Positions 1-10,954 of a stretch of 64,000 bases of DNA are shown here, in pieces. The notes below the pieces were generated by a model. The model ran no database searches. It worked only from the letters and a program-made list of their open reading frames with translations, and had not been told where the DNA came from. Source of the DNA: Galeruca laticollis (Eukaryota; Arthropoda; Insecta; Coleoptera; Chrysomelidae); assembly GCA_963921935.1 (NCBI GenBank), contig OY998175.1, positions 208,770,655 to 208,834,654 on the forward strand, in the 5' to 3' direction. Both the position numbers and the translations under genes were made by a program. The number at the start of each line of letters is the position of its first letter. Within the stretch, counting starts at the first letter, position 1.

Positions 1-80
1 TAAGGGCATTATTACTTATTGATGCATTTGAGCGAAAGCTGCGTAACACACTATTTTATAACTATTATGATTATACTCAC

Positions 81-540
81 ATTTTCAGTGTTGATATGTC
101 CCACAGGTTTATTCTTGTCCAATAAAAAAAAGAACCTTTCATATGCAAACCAGCTGCTCACATAAATCTCCCTCCGACCTGAAAATGGCACCATTATTAC
201 TTCATATGTACAATAATGTACTACATGTAACAATAAAGTGAATATTATAATACATATTAATAATAAAATTTAGTCAATACATACCTTTGCCCGTGCCTGT
301 TGTTTTTTTTATTTTTCCCCTTTCGCGGCGAAATGACGATAGCAGGGAATTCATTTTTGCTTTTGCTGCATCCACATTGCACTTTAATTTGGCGGCTATT
401 TTTTCCCAAGCATCTTGTTTTTTATTGCGCATATGATAATTTTTATCACGGGGATCCCACAACTCTGGACACTCGTGACATAAATCAATAAAGTATAAAA
501 TTCTTTCATGGTCCCATTCTGTATTATTAACGTCTTCCAT
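81..540 (-). CDS. MADF-domain protein, two exons, C-terminus beyond window
   Basis: Two minus-strand exons, 285-540 and 81-178, join through an intron with a GTATGT donor (exon end at 285) and a TTTTCAG acceptor (exon start at 178); the codon split G/GT keeps the frame. A further GTGAGT donor follows 81, so the gene continues off the left edge. The joined protein begins MEDVNNTEWDHERILYFIDL and shows the MADF pattern: ILYFIDLCHECPELWD, then DAWEKIAAKL, then the WFAY motif in exon 2. MADF domains are Myb/SANT-like DNA-binding domains of the Adf-1 type. No stop interrupts either exon. The frame is open 36 codons upstream to an ATG at 648, but the 540 start fits the family better. It could be a host transcription factor or the second (Myb-like) gene of a PIF/Harbinger transposon, since Harbinger-type repeats lie just upstream. 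Confidence 0.75.
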
Positions 541-642
541 TTCAAATAAGTTTTTACAGGTAGACAGTTGTTTAAATAAGGCAATGGACTTTATTACAAC
601 TGCATTCGCTCTTGACAAACACACCAAGTAAACTAAAAATTC

Positions 643-838
643 GTCCAAATCAAACGCGCGCGAACAAGCAAATTTCTTTGATATATCGACAACAAGTGGA
701 TAATGTTTGTGCGAACGCTTGTTCGTGCACGTTATTGCGCGTTTGTTCGCGGTAACCCGTCCAAATTGAACGCGCCTGCAACGTTCGCAAACGTTTGGCG
801 CGGCGCGGCGCGGCGCGGATCGGCGCGCTTGATCTGGA
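643..838. repeat. Short GC-rich TIR element (MITE-like)
   Basis: The ends are imperfect inverted repeats: GTCCAAATCAAACGCGCG at 643-660 against the complement of 821-838 (GTCCAGATCAAGCGCGCC). A third partial copy, GTCCAAATTGAACGCGCC, lies near 761-778. The interior carries repeated GCGAACAAGC/GCTTGTTCG motifs and a GGCGC microrepeat at about 797-818, so it is far richer in GC than the surroundings. It abuts the 5' side of the MADF gene and may be a TIR of a larger Harbinger-type element. No clear target duplication was seen. Confidence 0.45.
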
Positions 839-1105
839 CCCGCCTTAAAATTACATTACTCTCTATTATTTTTGTTTATACTTACTTAAACTAATGTTTA
901 TTTGTATTTTACATGATAACTTAAGCTGCAGTTACAATTGTATTTAATGTTTCCTCGCATTTGAAGATCACACGGGAAAAATGATGAAAGTCCATGTTTT
1001 TCAAAAATGAGATTATTACGGATTATTATACATCTTGGGCGGGTCCATGATTTGCCACTATTAGAAACGGGAATAAAGATAGAAGTCACAGAGAATCAGC
1101 GTTTA

Positions 1106-1762
1106 GGCCTGCCGCATATTGAACCTAGCACACGCACAGCCCACGCACAACCCACACATAACACACACGAAACGAGGACGTGAACGTGAACCCACGCCAT
1201 ACCCAACCCAGACCCAGTTCCACAATGATTACGAACGATCAACGTACACTTATTGACATGGATTCTAAGTCAAAAGGAACAAATTTGACCTTAAACCTTC
1301 TACTTAAGGTTAAAACTATTGGTGGTATCGAATATTTGCCTTTAATCTCTTTAACTGTTTTCCGAAAATATAATGTTCTTACTTTATTTCGCCGTTCGGA
1401 TTGAAATGGGACACCTTATATAATACTTTACCTTGAAATAAAGAAGTTTTATACGTAACATAAGATTCCTCTTAAATGGTCCACATTACACATACATACT
1501 TATTTATACGAACCTACTCACAATATACGACATAAACCTAATATAATTTATCTCCTTTTGGCAATCTGTGTCCAGAAATCATCTTTAAAGTTAGATCTTA
1601 TATAATCTTCATGACTGATCCAAGCGAACGTGGGTTGGGCGAGTGCTCTGCGTGGGTTGGGCTCAATATGCGGTACCCTACTTTAAACCACTGTTTACAG
1701 AATAACAAACGCGTGGGTTGTCCGTGGGCTGTGTGTTTGGTGGGTTCAACATGCGGTGAGCC
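1106..1762. mobile_element. PIF/Harbinger-like MITE with TTA target duplication
   Basis: The left end reads GGCCTGCCGCATATTGAACC and the right end, complemented, GGCTCACCGCATGTTGAACC. Both are flanked directly by TTA (1103-1105 and 1763-1765), the target duplication expected of PIF/Harbinger elements. The inverted similarity continues inward through CAGCCCACG and CAACCCACG motifs for about 45 bp. The 657 bp interior has only a short open frame (1180-1404) without recognisable domains, so I read it as non-autonomous. Class by TSD and TIR only. Confidence 0.7.
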
Positions 1763-2399
1763 TTAAAGTATATATGCACTCGCAAAAAACTATGAAAGTC
1801 CGGGCATACTGGAAAGAACGATGATAGTCCAGTTCCTTCGAAGAGCTCCTATTGAAACACAGTCCGACGCAGTTTACAATCATCCGTGCATTTAAACAAG
1901 TAAATTAAAGTTTTTTACACGTGTACTCGGTGTTTCTGTTCATATTTTGTGGAGAGAATAAAAAATACACTGTTTTTAGATTCTTACACCATATCATTAA
2001 TTATGAAAAAAAGCTGGAACACGTGAAAGTTGTGTTTCCCATAAACGGGCATTCTTATGACCCGAACTGAAACTCCATCGGACTAGAATACATACATCAA
2101 GAATGAAGCTAAAACCCTTTGTTGTAGAAAATGTAGAGCAAAATTACTTTCGTTTTTGGACTGAGCAGCTTCAGCCGCACTATTTGAAGAAATGTCCTTT
2201 TCCCACCACACCATTAAGAGAGATAGAGTTCTACTGAACATCCCAGACAGGCATTTTATCGCAATACATACAATGGTAACTCCGCCAGTAATTGTTGATG
2301 GGTGGATCGAGTAGCCCGGATAAAGGAGGAGGGTTCTTAGGCTAGGTTAGCTCCCTGTCTAAGATAAAAAACAACTGCGGCTCACAGAGGAGAAGGCCC
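1763..2399. other. No gene recognised; probable 5' leader of non-LTR element near its end
   Basis: No coding frame or structured repeat is evident from 1763 to about 2270. From about 2280 the sequence (an unusually GC-rich AGCTCCCTGTCTAAG segment and onwards) probably belongs to the 5' untranslated part of the retrotransposon that follows. Confidence 0.3.
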
Positions 2400-4105
2400 A
2401 GCCTCGGAAAATGGATGGATCACTTTGGAAACAACCCACACGCGGAAGAGGATTAAGCAAAAACGGAAAACTACAGCCTGCTGGAATGTTACCTCATGGA
2501 ACGGAAGGGATCAGGGAATAATCTTGGAGGTGAATAAGCACAAGATAGATATATGCGGACTATCCGAGACAAAACGTGAAGGTCAAGGCACGATGAAGTA
2601 CAAAAACTATATCCTACTCTATAGTGGGAAACCGAAACAATAACGAAAACACTCGGGAGTCGGTGTCCTCTTACACGAAAGTTACACTGACATAATAGAA
2701 AACGTCGACTACGTAAGCGACCGAATATTGAAAATCACGCTTACCTTCCCCAAATGCCCATTTCATCTGGTGAGTATCTACGTCCCGGACATGTCTAAAC
2801 CAAGAGAGGAATCAGAAAGTTTCTACGAGTAGCTACAAAACACCATTGACCAAACAAACAGGAATAGGAAAGTAATCCTTTTTGGATACTTCAACGCGAG
2901 AATCCGCTCAGACGAAATCCCTGAAGTTAAGCAAAAATTTAAAGAGCACATATTAAATAAAAACGGATACCAACTGAACAATTTTTGCGCAATAAACGAA
3001 CTGAGGATAAACAACACCTATTTATTCACAAAGACCAACCCAAATACACTACCTGCAACACCAGGATAATAACAAATGGATATTTCACACCGAATGAAAT
3101 ACAAGACATAAGAGTACTAACCTCGGCTAAAACCGGCACAGATCACAACCTTGTTCTCGGAAAGTTCGTCATAGAGGAACATCGAAGTATAAAGCAAAGA
3201 AATATAATGATTGAAAAATACAACCTAGAATCATTGAATAACGACTGCACCAAATATCTATATGTAAGCAGCCTAAGTGGAAAACTTACATCGCGAAACA
3301 TACCAGACAAGAACGTAGAAGACAGCTGGAATACAATTGAGAGATGCATACAGGAGGCGGCGAAGGAATCCATTGTGAAAAGAACCATAAACTAAAACTC
3401 GCAAAACAAAACCAAGCCTTAGTTTACACAGGAGGTAAAAAGGCTGGCTGAAGAAAAAAGGAAAGCTACCTACAATATAAAAGTACACCAACAGAGTAAA
3501 ACTGCAATAACTATAAAAAAAACAAGAAATAGAGTCAACGCGGCAATCAGAAGAATCAAAAGAGAATACTGGGAGAAGTTCTCCACAGACATGGAACACG
3601 ATCATTATGGAGCCCAGAGGAAAGTTTGGAAGGTGCTCAAAAATAGAAAGAATCCCGTAAACGAATACATCCAGACCAAAAAGATTGCTCTGAACCAGTG
3701 GGAAACATATTTTGGAAATTTATATGACAACACTGACAATACGGTTGAACCTCAATCACAGGAAGCATAGGAGGAAATCACGAACAGATTAATGGTTACA
3801 GAGGAGGAAGTTAGTGTGAAGATTAAGAACTTGAAAAACAGAAAAGCTCCGGGAGTGGACGAAATCCCCAACGAACTCATAAAATATGGAGGTAAAGAGC
3901 TAGCAAGAAAATTAACGGAACTGTTTTACAAAATAATAACCACATGCATCATACCAACAGAGTGGCACAAAAGTATCATCATACCAATTTTTAAAAAGGA
4001 ACAAAAAACCTATCCGGAGAACTACAGAGTAATAATCCTGCTTTGCACCTCTATGAAACTGCTCACCAGCATTGTCAAAAGCATTCTAGAACGCACCATC
4101 GAAAA
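2400..4105 (+). pseudogene. Non-LTR retrotransposon (RTE-like), endonuclease and start of RT, 3'-truncated
   Basis: A degraded non-LTR retrotransposon reads left to right across several frames. The apurinic-type endonuclease starts near 2450 (ACWNVTSWNG, then DICGLSETKREGQGT) and continues with SGVGVLL near 2656 and a TGTDHNLV motif near 3136, the usual SDH region. The reverse transcriptase starts at 3792 with LKNRKAPGVDEIPNELIKYG and PIFKK...PENYR. This pattern is that of insect elements often labelled craniofacial development protein 2-like. Stops at about 2641 and 2830 and several frame changes break it. The catalytic GDFNAR motif reads GYFNAR (near 2883). The RT ends abruptly near 4105, before the catalytic YADD, where a different element begins on the opposite strand. 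Clade assignment (RTE-like versus Jockey-like) is uncertain. Confidence 0.8.
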
Positions 4106-5760
4106 TCGAAAACAAAGCTTTACATTTATTGGTCATGCAATTAGTTTGACAGTTACATCGTTTATAATCTTGACCTCCTAAAAGTGATTGTTCGCTTGCA
4201 AGCTGACGTAAGCTCTTCTTTTGTGGTGATACACTTTGCAGATCTACAAGTTTCCCACTACACACAGAAAATTGGTTCCTGGAAAACAATTCCTCGATTG
4301 TTCCTTTCTCGTTTGCTAGCTTATAAAAATCGTCATCGGTTTTCTCCATAACTGTCATGAGAATGTTTCTAAAATCGCCCCTCCCTCGTTCATCGTTCAA
4401 AGTCTGGAATTTTCACTCTCGCTGTATCTCCAACGGAACATGGAGGGAAATTCGAATTAGATGAAGCTTTCATCTTCTTTGCTTGATTTTCTATATTTAT
4501 TTTTGCGTCTCTTCTGTTTGACTGAATATTTGTTTGGCACAAGCAAAGTTCACACCTTATATTACCTGATGTACTTGGCTCATCACATTCTGCATATTTG
4601 GTCTGATTTTCTGAAGTTTCTATATTGTTGGCATTTTTTTGATAATTATTGTCGACGTCTTCCATATTGTCACCTTCTGTAATATCTTCTTGCGGATTGT
4701 TTATGTCTAGGCCACTATCAATAGACTGGTCGTCGTTCTGTCCTCGTTGACGCCGTTCTTCTACACCAAATTCCCTGATGACACTCTTAAGCTCTTCTTT
4801 GGTTCGTAGTTTCTTTTGGAAAGCTGACTTGGATAGGCCGACTTTAATATCATGCCCAAACATGGCGACGTAAGGAACTCGTTTTATTGCATCGGGGTAT
4901 GCCCTATTTTTCATTAATTGAACAAATCGCAGACCTTCTGACCATCGCCTGCAGTTTTCATCGTCCATCCACGTCATGAGTATAATTTTTATATCTCAAT
5001 TTGTTCTTTCCACACTGCCTTATGACTGAGTATGACTTGGTTTGCCATGTACTATTTTAAGATCATTCCGCATGAAATAGAACTCTTCAATGACACGGTT
5101 CGGTAACTCCCGCCCGTTCTTCGATTGAAGTATAGATGGGGCGCTTAAAATACAAAATATGTCTATCAGGATGATAGCAACTTACTCAGCCTTTTTCGAT
5201 TTTAATGCACGTATCTAAACAAACTTCGTTAAGTGGTCCTGATACACCAAGATAAATTTCTATTCTCCATCTGGATGGGATTGCATGTCTATAAAATCCA
5301 CTTGACAACGGCTGTTCATCTCCGAAAAAACCATTGGCTTGACCACAAGTCCTTATTTGACAGATTTCAGTTTTTTGACACCTTTCACACAAGCGCAGAT
5401 ATAGCTTAATAACATCTTGAGTAATATTCTTGTACTTTTTCTCACATTTACTTTACATACGATGTTTACAACCATGTCCAATGGCTAAATGAGAATCATG
5501 CAAAATTTTAAACAAACATTTCGTCTTTGTAACGTAATATTTTATGCCGGATTCACCTGATGTTACACGAGCAATAAGCTTTTCTATGCCTCGAACAGAA
5601 CATATGCCGAACGTCGATATTGTATTGTGGACTTGGTTTTAGCATTTTTTGCTAACTTAACTGTTTCCAACATTTCTTGGTATTAATCATTATTAAAATA
5701 AAATGTTTGCCCATCTGCAAAAGTGCTACAACACCAGACACAACGTCTCCACCACTGGTT
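4106..5760 (-). pseudogene. KRBA2/Ginger-like integrase-transposase, decayed
   Basis: Minus-strand remains of an integrase-type transposase of the kind annotated as KRAB-A domain-containing protein 2-like. Going 5' to 3': an H2C2 zinc-binding piece (HDSHLAIGHGCKHRM near 5500, CERCQK near 5385), the start of the integrase core (NSRCQVDFIDMQSHPDGE near 5300, then YQDHLTKFV near 5220), the end of the core (SEGLRFVQLMKNRAYPDAIK near 4930, YVAMFGHDIKVGL near 4860), a linker, an SH3-like part (SVGDTARVKIPDFER), and a cysteine cluster (KRCNCQTNCMTNKCK near 4130) that is cut off at about 4115. In-frame stops occur at about 5255 and 5205, and the middle of the core (around 4980-5170) is not in a continuous frame. 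Ginger-type cut-and-paste elements carry such genes; no TIRs were found. The left junction with the non-LTR element is abrupt. Confidence 0.8.
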
Positions 5761-6317
5761 ATTATAAACCGCTGTTTGAATTCTTTTTTTAGTTAATTAA
5801 ATCAAAATCATCAGCTGCAACAAATATTTAACATTCGTGAATGTTAATAAAAATTGACCGTTAATTAACACATAATTTCTGGTAGGATAAAAGAGGCCTA
5901 ATAAATTGATTCTCATTAGTTATTTCATAATACAGTGCGCGACTTATATCACCCTCATGCAAGAGGATTATACAGAGCGCGGCTAAATTATAGATCAAAT
6001 TCATTATTTTGCGAAAAAATTATTTTAGATAAAAATCCTCAAATAGGTCGATTTTTAATTTTAAATGCCTATTTTTTAATAATGTGCGAAAATAATGAAG
6101 TCACCAGTATTGACACGGTGAGTATTAGCTGACTTAAAAAAAATGAAATGTGGGTCTTGTAATACCTAATTTGAAAGGTCTTACGTATTCAGCAGTATCA
6201 TACTTAACTGACTAATGCTTATACAGGGAAAATAAAACGTTATTTAATTTATTCAGAGAATATTCTTACAATAAACGAACTGCAACATTAAATGTATTAA
6301 TAAATAATACTCTCCAG
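5761..6317. other. No gene recognised
   Basis: AT-rich sequence without a convincing frame. The part up to about 5900 may be the decayed 5' end of the integrase element to its left; the rest holds nothing recognisable. Confidence 0.3.
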
Positions 6318-6467
6318 TTAAACTAAACGCTCAAAATACCATCCTTCGGTCTCTTGACAATAAGCAAATCGACGAACGCATTCTTCTTGCACATTGCGAA
6401 TAAGTATTTCTATTAACTTCGTCTCTAATTCGGTCTTGGAACTCCTGTATATTTTGCTGTTTATGTA
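6318..6467 (-). pseudogene. Transposase B, C-terminal part (split by element A)
   Basis: This is the 3' end of a Tc1/mariner-type (IS630-like DDE) transposase gene whose main body lies at 9841-10575. It reads ELETKLIEILIRNVQEE, then RRFAYCQETEGW, ending FERLV and a stop at 6318. That matches the family's terminal block, which ends in a histidine/phenylalanine-rich tail. Frame noise exists near 6440. The segment ends exactly at a TA dinucleotide (6466-6467) where element A begins; the other TA copy is at 9841-9842, followed by the rest of the gene. So one transposase gene was split by insertion of a relative. Confidence 0.75.
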
Positions 6468-7232
6468 TTGGATGTCCCAATAAGAATAGCTCTCGGCCAT
6501 ATCTCGGGAACCGTTTATAGTAGCTTCGTGAAAAAAAATGTATAACAAAAGTGACCTTACAGAGTTGTAGGTCCACCGCCAGAGGGCGTAATTAAATACC
6601 AAAAATTATAAAATGAATAATATACAAATTTTGCCTAATTAAGATGCATTTAAACTATGATTATCGTATTCTTCGAGAAATTCAGGGTATATTTGATTTT
6701 ACAAGTTTAAGTCTATCTCTTCAAATAAGAGGTGGGGGGAAGCGGGAACTTTATTATGAGAAAGCGCCTGTAATTCCAGTTCTACTTAACCTCTCTATGC
6801 AAACTTAGTCTTTTTAAAGAGATCTTCTTTCTACCAATGTAAGAGTTATAATTTCGAAACAACCTAATGAGTAACGTATACGCTAGAGGGCGCTATTTAT
6901 TTATTTTTTTAAATCTAGCTATCCTTGAAAAATATTGAATGGAAACATTCAGATTTAATTAAGGAATATAAAAGTAGACCAAATTAGCAACAGAGTAGCG
7001 AAAACCGTATGTCAATATCTTTTTCGTATTACGAGATATCCTAAGAAATGTGTAAATTTTAAGCAGTTTCCTTTAAACATAAATTACTCCGGTTTGACTG
7101 AACGGGTTTTAACATTTTCTGACTCCTCAAAATTGTCTTTCCTTGATCTATCAATAATAGTTCCAATTATTATGTCAATATTACTTATGCTGTCACCGGG
7201 AAACTGCGTTATGGAAGTTAAAATGGAAATAT
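6468..7232 (+). repeat. Left long TIR of element A
   Basis: Inverted copy of the right arm. Shared blocks include the region around CGCCAGAGGGCG (6583), AGCGCCCTCTAG-type motifs (about 6888) and AAACTGCGTTATGG near 7201. Differences are scattered substitutions and small indels; the right arm has about 20 extra bases near 9756-9775. Confidence 0.85.
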
Positions 7233-7248
7233 AACTTAGGGTAGCTCG

Positions 7249-8456
7249 CTAGTGAAGACCTAAATGTTCAAATTGTCGGCCATCATTTTCGATACAAGCG
7301 TTTATTATATGAAGAGTAGATTGAACAGTAGTTTCAATTTCTGCTCTCGAAATACTCTGAATGGCGTTTCGTATTCTTTCGATCATGTTAACTCTGGTAG
7401 TGGGTCTAATTGCACAAAACAAGGTCCTTGATCCGGCCCCAGAGATAGAAATCTAAGACGGCTAAGTCTGGTAACCTGGCTGGCCAAAAAAATAGGCCTC
7501 CACGTCCTATCCATCTATCAGGGTAAGCATTATCTAAAAATTCTCTAACTTGTCTGGAGAAATGCGCCGGACACCCATCGTGCTGAAACCACATAGACCT
7601 ACGAGTTGCTAGTGATATATTTCTAGAAGAAGTGGTAATTCATCCCTTATAAAATTTAAGTAGCGTTTCCTGTTAATTGCGTTGTCAAAAATAAAAGTTC
7701 CAATTATCTGACCATCTACAATACCACACCGACCATCTCCCCTGATACTGAACTTCTTCCGTCCAGCGTGGATTATTCTGTGACCAATAGTGCATATTAT
7801 GCCAGTTAACCGTACCATCACTACTAAATGTAGCTTCATCTGACCACAAAATACGTGACAGTAATTGACGGTCGTCATATACCATATGTAGTAACCAGTT
7901 GCAATAATCCGACCTTCTGTCGTAATCAAGATCAACCAATTGTTGATGTAGTACTATATGATATGGATGAAATCTAAAAGAAATATAATGTCCTATTAAA
8001 TATCTTTCTGGAATGATAAATAAATTATTATGTTAACATATAACCATGCTCACTAATAATATTATGCGGGTATATTTTGTTTAAGAAACATATCTTTTTA
8101 CATCAAAATTTACCTGTGTCCTGTCAAAATATGTTGAACGGTGGTTCTGCTTATTCCCAAGTCTCTACTCATTGCACTAATACTTAAACGCGGATTAAAT
8201 TGCACACATGCCAAAACATTTATTGTGTTTTCCTCTGAACGACCTCTGCTGCATCTTCTAAATACAGAAAGATTTACATTTCCAGTCGTTCTTAAACGGT
8301 GTATGAGTCGACGAAAATCTCTGCTACCGGGATGACGTCTTTGGGGATATTGTATGGCATATACCCTAGCCGCAACAGTTGCATTCCTCATACATTCAAA
8401 GTAAATGCCTATCATATCAAATGCTTCTTCGTTTGTAAGAATTATCTTAGATATAA
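7249..8456 (-). pseudogene. Transposase A (IS630/Tc1-mariner type DDE), intron-containing, frameshifted
   Basis: A helix-turn-helix N-terminal part (LTNEEAFDMIGIYFE, ARVYAIQYPQRRHPGSRDF, then SAMSRDLGISRTTVQHIL) is followed by a 138 bp intron (7974-8113; donor GTAAAT, acceptor TTTTAG). Splicing gives ILTGHRFHPYHIVLHQQL, exactly the family sequence, so the intron is real. The DDE domain follows: SRILWSDEATF (first Asp, near 7845), MHYWSQNNPRW, CGIVDGQIIGTFIF, MWFQHDGCPAHFSRQ (second Asp, near 7590), PDRWIGRGG and PARLPDLAVLDFYLWG. The C-terminus after a frame change reads NMIERIRNAIQ and RQFEHL, with stop at 7249-7251. At least three frameshifts (near 7740, 7625 and 7410) inactivate it. The family is very common in insect genomes. 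No start codon is assured; the first exon is open upstream of 8415 to about 8456. Confidence 0.85.
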
Positions 8457-8593
8457 CTTGTAAGTAAATTTTATATCGAATTTAATTCACACAAATCGCA
8501 ATCACACGTAAATGAACAAATTACTAGGTTTATTAATTTGACACAAGACATATCTTTTTGTTTTGTTTTTTTCATGGCCATTACTTGTTTTTA

Positions 8594-9840
8594 TATATTT
8601 CCATTTTAACTTCCATAACGCAGTTTCCCGATGACAGCATAAGTAATTTTAGTGCTATTCAACACTTCGATTTTGATTCCGATTTTGATTACAATCGAAA
8701 TCGAAAACGGATTGATGTTTGTTGAACGACCAAAAAAAATTGTCATTTGTCATGTCATTTTACAAATCAAATAAATCAATAGTGACATATCCTCATCATT
8801 ATTTTAGTTCATTTCACATGTATTTTACACTTTTCACAAGTTCATTTAGTTTAATCACGTTTAATTTTATACAAGCTGTTCTGTTAACTAAAAATGTAAT
8901 AAACAATTGCAAAATATCACTCACATTACATAACCCATAGACAAACGGTAGCTTATTTAAATTTTTCGACCAATCACATGCTTCCGATTTACGATTGTTT
9001 TAAATAGCATCATAATTTTAGACCGATTATAATCAGAGAGATCGATTGATATCGAAAATGTATTGTTGAACATGTTGTTTTTTAAATGACAGGAAATGAT
9101 TGTAATCGATTGACGCGTTGAATAGCACTATTGACATAATAATTGAAACTATTATCAATAGAACAAGGAATGACAATTTTGAGGAGTCAAAAAATGTTAA
9201 AATCCGTTCATTCAAACCGGAGTAATTTATGTTTAAAGGAAACTGCTTAAAATTTACACATTTCTTAGGATATCTCGTAATACGAAAAATATATTGACAT
9301 GCGGTTTTCGCTATTCTGTTGCTAATTTGGTATACTTATATATCCCTTAATTAAAACTACATGTTTCTATTCAACATTTTTCAAGGATAGCTAGATTTAA
9401 AAAAAATAATAAATAGCGCCCTCTAGCGTATACGTTACTCATTACTTTGTTTCGAAATTATAACTCTTACATTGATAGAAAGGAGCTCTCTTCAAAAAGA
9501 CTAAGTTTGCATAGATAGGTTAAGTAGAACTGGAATTACAGGCGTTTTTTCATAATAAAGTTCCCGCTTTCCCCCACCTCTTATTTAAAGAGATACACTG
9601 AAACTTGTACAATCAAATATACGCTGAATTTCTTGAAGAATACGATTATCATAGTTTAAGTGCATCTTGATTAAGCAAAATTCGTGAATTATTCATTTTA
9701 TAATTTTTGGTATTTAATTACGCCCTCTGGCGGTGGACCTACAACTCTGTAAATCATTTCCAGGTTTTTCTCGAGGTCACTTTTGTTATAATTTTTTCTT
9801 CTGTAGCTGTACTATAAGCCATTCTTATTGGGACACCCGG
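8594..9840 (-). repeat. Right long TIR of element A, interrupted by a MITE
   Basis: Inverted partner of 6468-7232. It is split into 8594-8651 and 9130-9840 by the nested element at 8652-9129. With the insertion removed the arm is about 766 bp, almost the same length as the left arm. Confidence 0.85.
8652..9129. mobile_element. MITE nested in the right arm of element A
   Basis: TIRs are AGTGCTATTCAAC at the left and its complement GTTGAATAGCACT at the right. Comparison with the undisturbed left arm of element A shows the empty site (TAATATTGACA) and reveals a 3 bp duplication, TTT (mutated) at 8649-8651 and ATT at 9130-9132. The 478 bp interior is AT-rich with short CGATT/AATCG motifs and no domain. 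The 3 bp TSD suggests PIF/Harbinger-like, but the family is not certain. Confidence 0.75.
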
Positions 9841-10575
9841 TACATAAACCTCTGATTTTAAATAATGCCATAGAAAACATCTAAAGGTAAATGATCTGGA
9901 GATCTGGAGGCCACTCTTATTGTTAGTCGTTTACCATTCCACCTCCCAGGAAAACACTGGTTTAGAAATTCGCGAACCTCACATGCATAATGTGGGGCGC
10001 ACCATCTTGTTGTAACCAGGTACTGTCATCTGATAAGTTAGGATTGATGGCGTTTGGAAACATATTGGCAAGAACTGGTCTAACTTCTGTTCGCAGAAAT
10101 TGCGGATAACGGTCCCCTGTAAGATTTTCTTCCGAAAAATAAGATCCAATAATTATGCCATTAGTTATTCCCGCCCAGACATTGAAAGAGTATGACCTTC
10201 AGTCATCAAGTGAGGGTTATCTTTACTCCAGTATCTGCAATTTTGACGATTGACTCAACGATTTAGGCAAAATGTAGTCACATCAGAAAATATAATTTGT
10301 TGCTCAAATCGAGAGTGGCGGTTACTTAAATCTTGCAAAATGTCTCAAAACGGCACACGGCGATTGGGATCATCATTGTTGAGTTCTTGATGTAAGTGAA
10401 TTTTGTACGGATGGTACTTTTCGTCTCTCAGAATACGTAATACCGACCTTTGAGATATGCCTGTGTCCGCTGCAATTTGGCGTGAAGTAATATAAGGGTT
10501 ATCCTCAACACTCAATACAACATCAAGTTTAACGTTTTCTGATTCCTTAGGACGTCCAGCATTTTGATCATTTTT
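9841..10575 (-). pseudogene. Transposase B main body (IS630/Tc1-mariner type), interrupted and decayed
   Basis: Minus-strand remains of a second DDE transposase, related to but distinct from transposase A. The N-terminal helix-turn-helix region reads GRPKESENVKLDVV and ISQRSVLRILRDEKYHPYK (10560-10420). The DDE part follows: QQIIFSDVTTF (first Asp, near 10290), NCRYWSKDNPH, WLQQDGAPHYA (second Asp, near 10010), FPGRWNGKRL and ASRSPDHLPLDVF (9910-9870). The frame stops at TA 9841-9842 where element A is inserted and resumes at 6467. Several stop codons and frame changes show it was already decaying or has decayed since. The extreme N-terminus is missing. Confidence 0.75.
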
Positions 10576-10954
10576 ATATCATGACCATTTTTATTCGACG
10601 TCAACGTATCCATAAACGACGATTAGGAAACCAGCCAAAATCTATAATACATCCCACTAATTGTCCGATTAGTAGAATAGTCAAACTGGCGGAAAACGAC
10701 GGGAATATACTGAGTTGCCTCCCATTCCACACAAACCCCCTGTTCCAAAGGTTAGTCGTAGGTCACTAGTTAAGACAAAACTTATTACACTTTTTTTGGG
10801 GACAGCACCAGAAAGTTAAGAAATATCTGTAAGGATTTTCCAAGCTTTCGAATATTATTTATTATATTCATCTTCAGGGGAGCTACAAGTGAATGAAGCA
10901 AATGTTACAATACTCATTTGAATGAATTTTGAACTCTCTAAACTCTAAAAAATA
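10576..10954. other. No gene recognised
   Basis: No family recognised. A hairpin GAATATTATTTATTATATTC sits near 10849, next to CTTCAGG on its 3' side. Confidence 0.25.

Larger units (their letters stand above)
6468..9840 (-). mobile_element. Element A: Tc1/mariner-type transposon with 765 bp terminal inverted repeats
   Basis: The ends are TTGGATGTCCCAATAAGAAT at the left and, complemented, CCGGGTGTCCCAATAAGAAT at the right. Both ends sit on a TA duplication (6466-6467, 9841-9842), the signature of Tc1/mariner insertion. Instead of short termini the inverted similarity runs about 765 bp: 6468-7232 against 8594-9840, after removal of a 478 bp insertion in the right arm. Between the arms lies one transposase gene on the minus strand (7249 to about 8455). 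The element is inserted in the transposase gene of a related element (B). Total length is 3373 bp, about 2.9 kb without the nested MITE. Confidence 0.85.

Noticed and set aside
10836..10885. CTGAAGATG...CGAAAGC on the minus strand, similar to a hammerhead core
   Set aside because: The core reads CTGAAGA instead of CTGATGA and the closing stems do not form.
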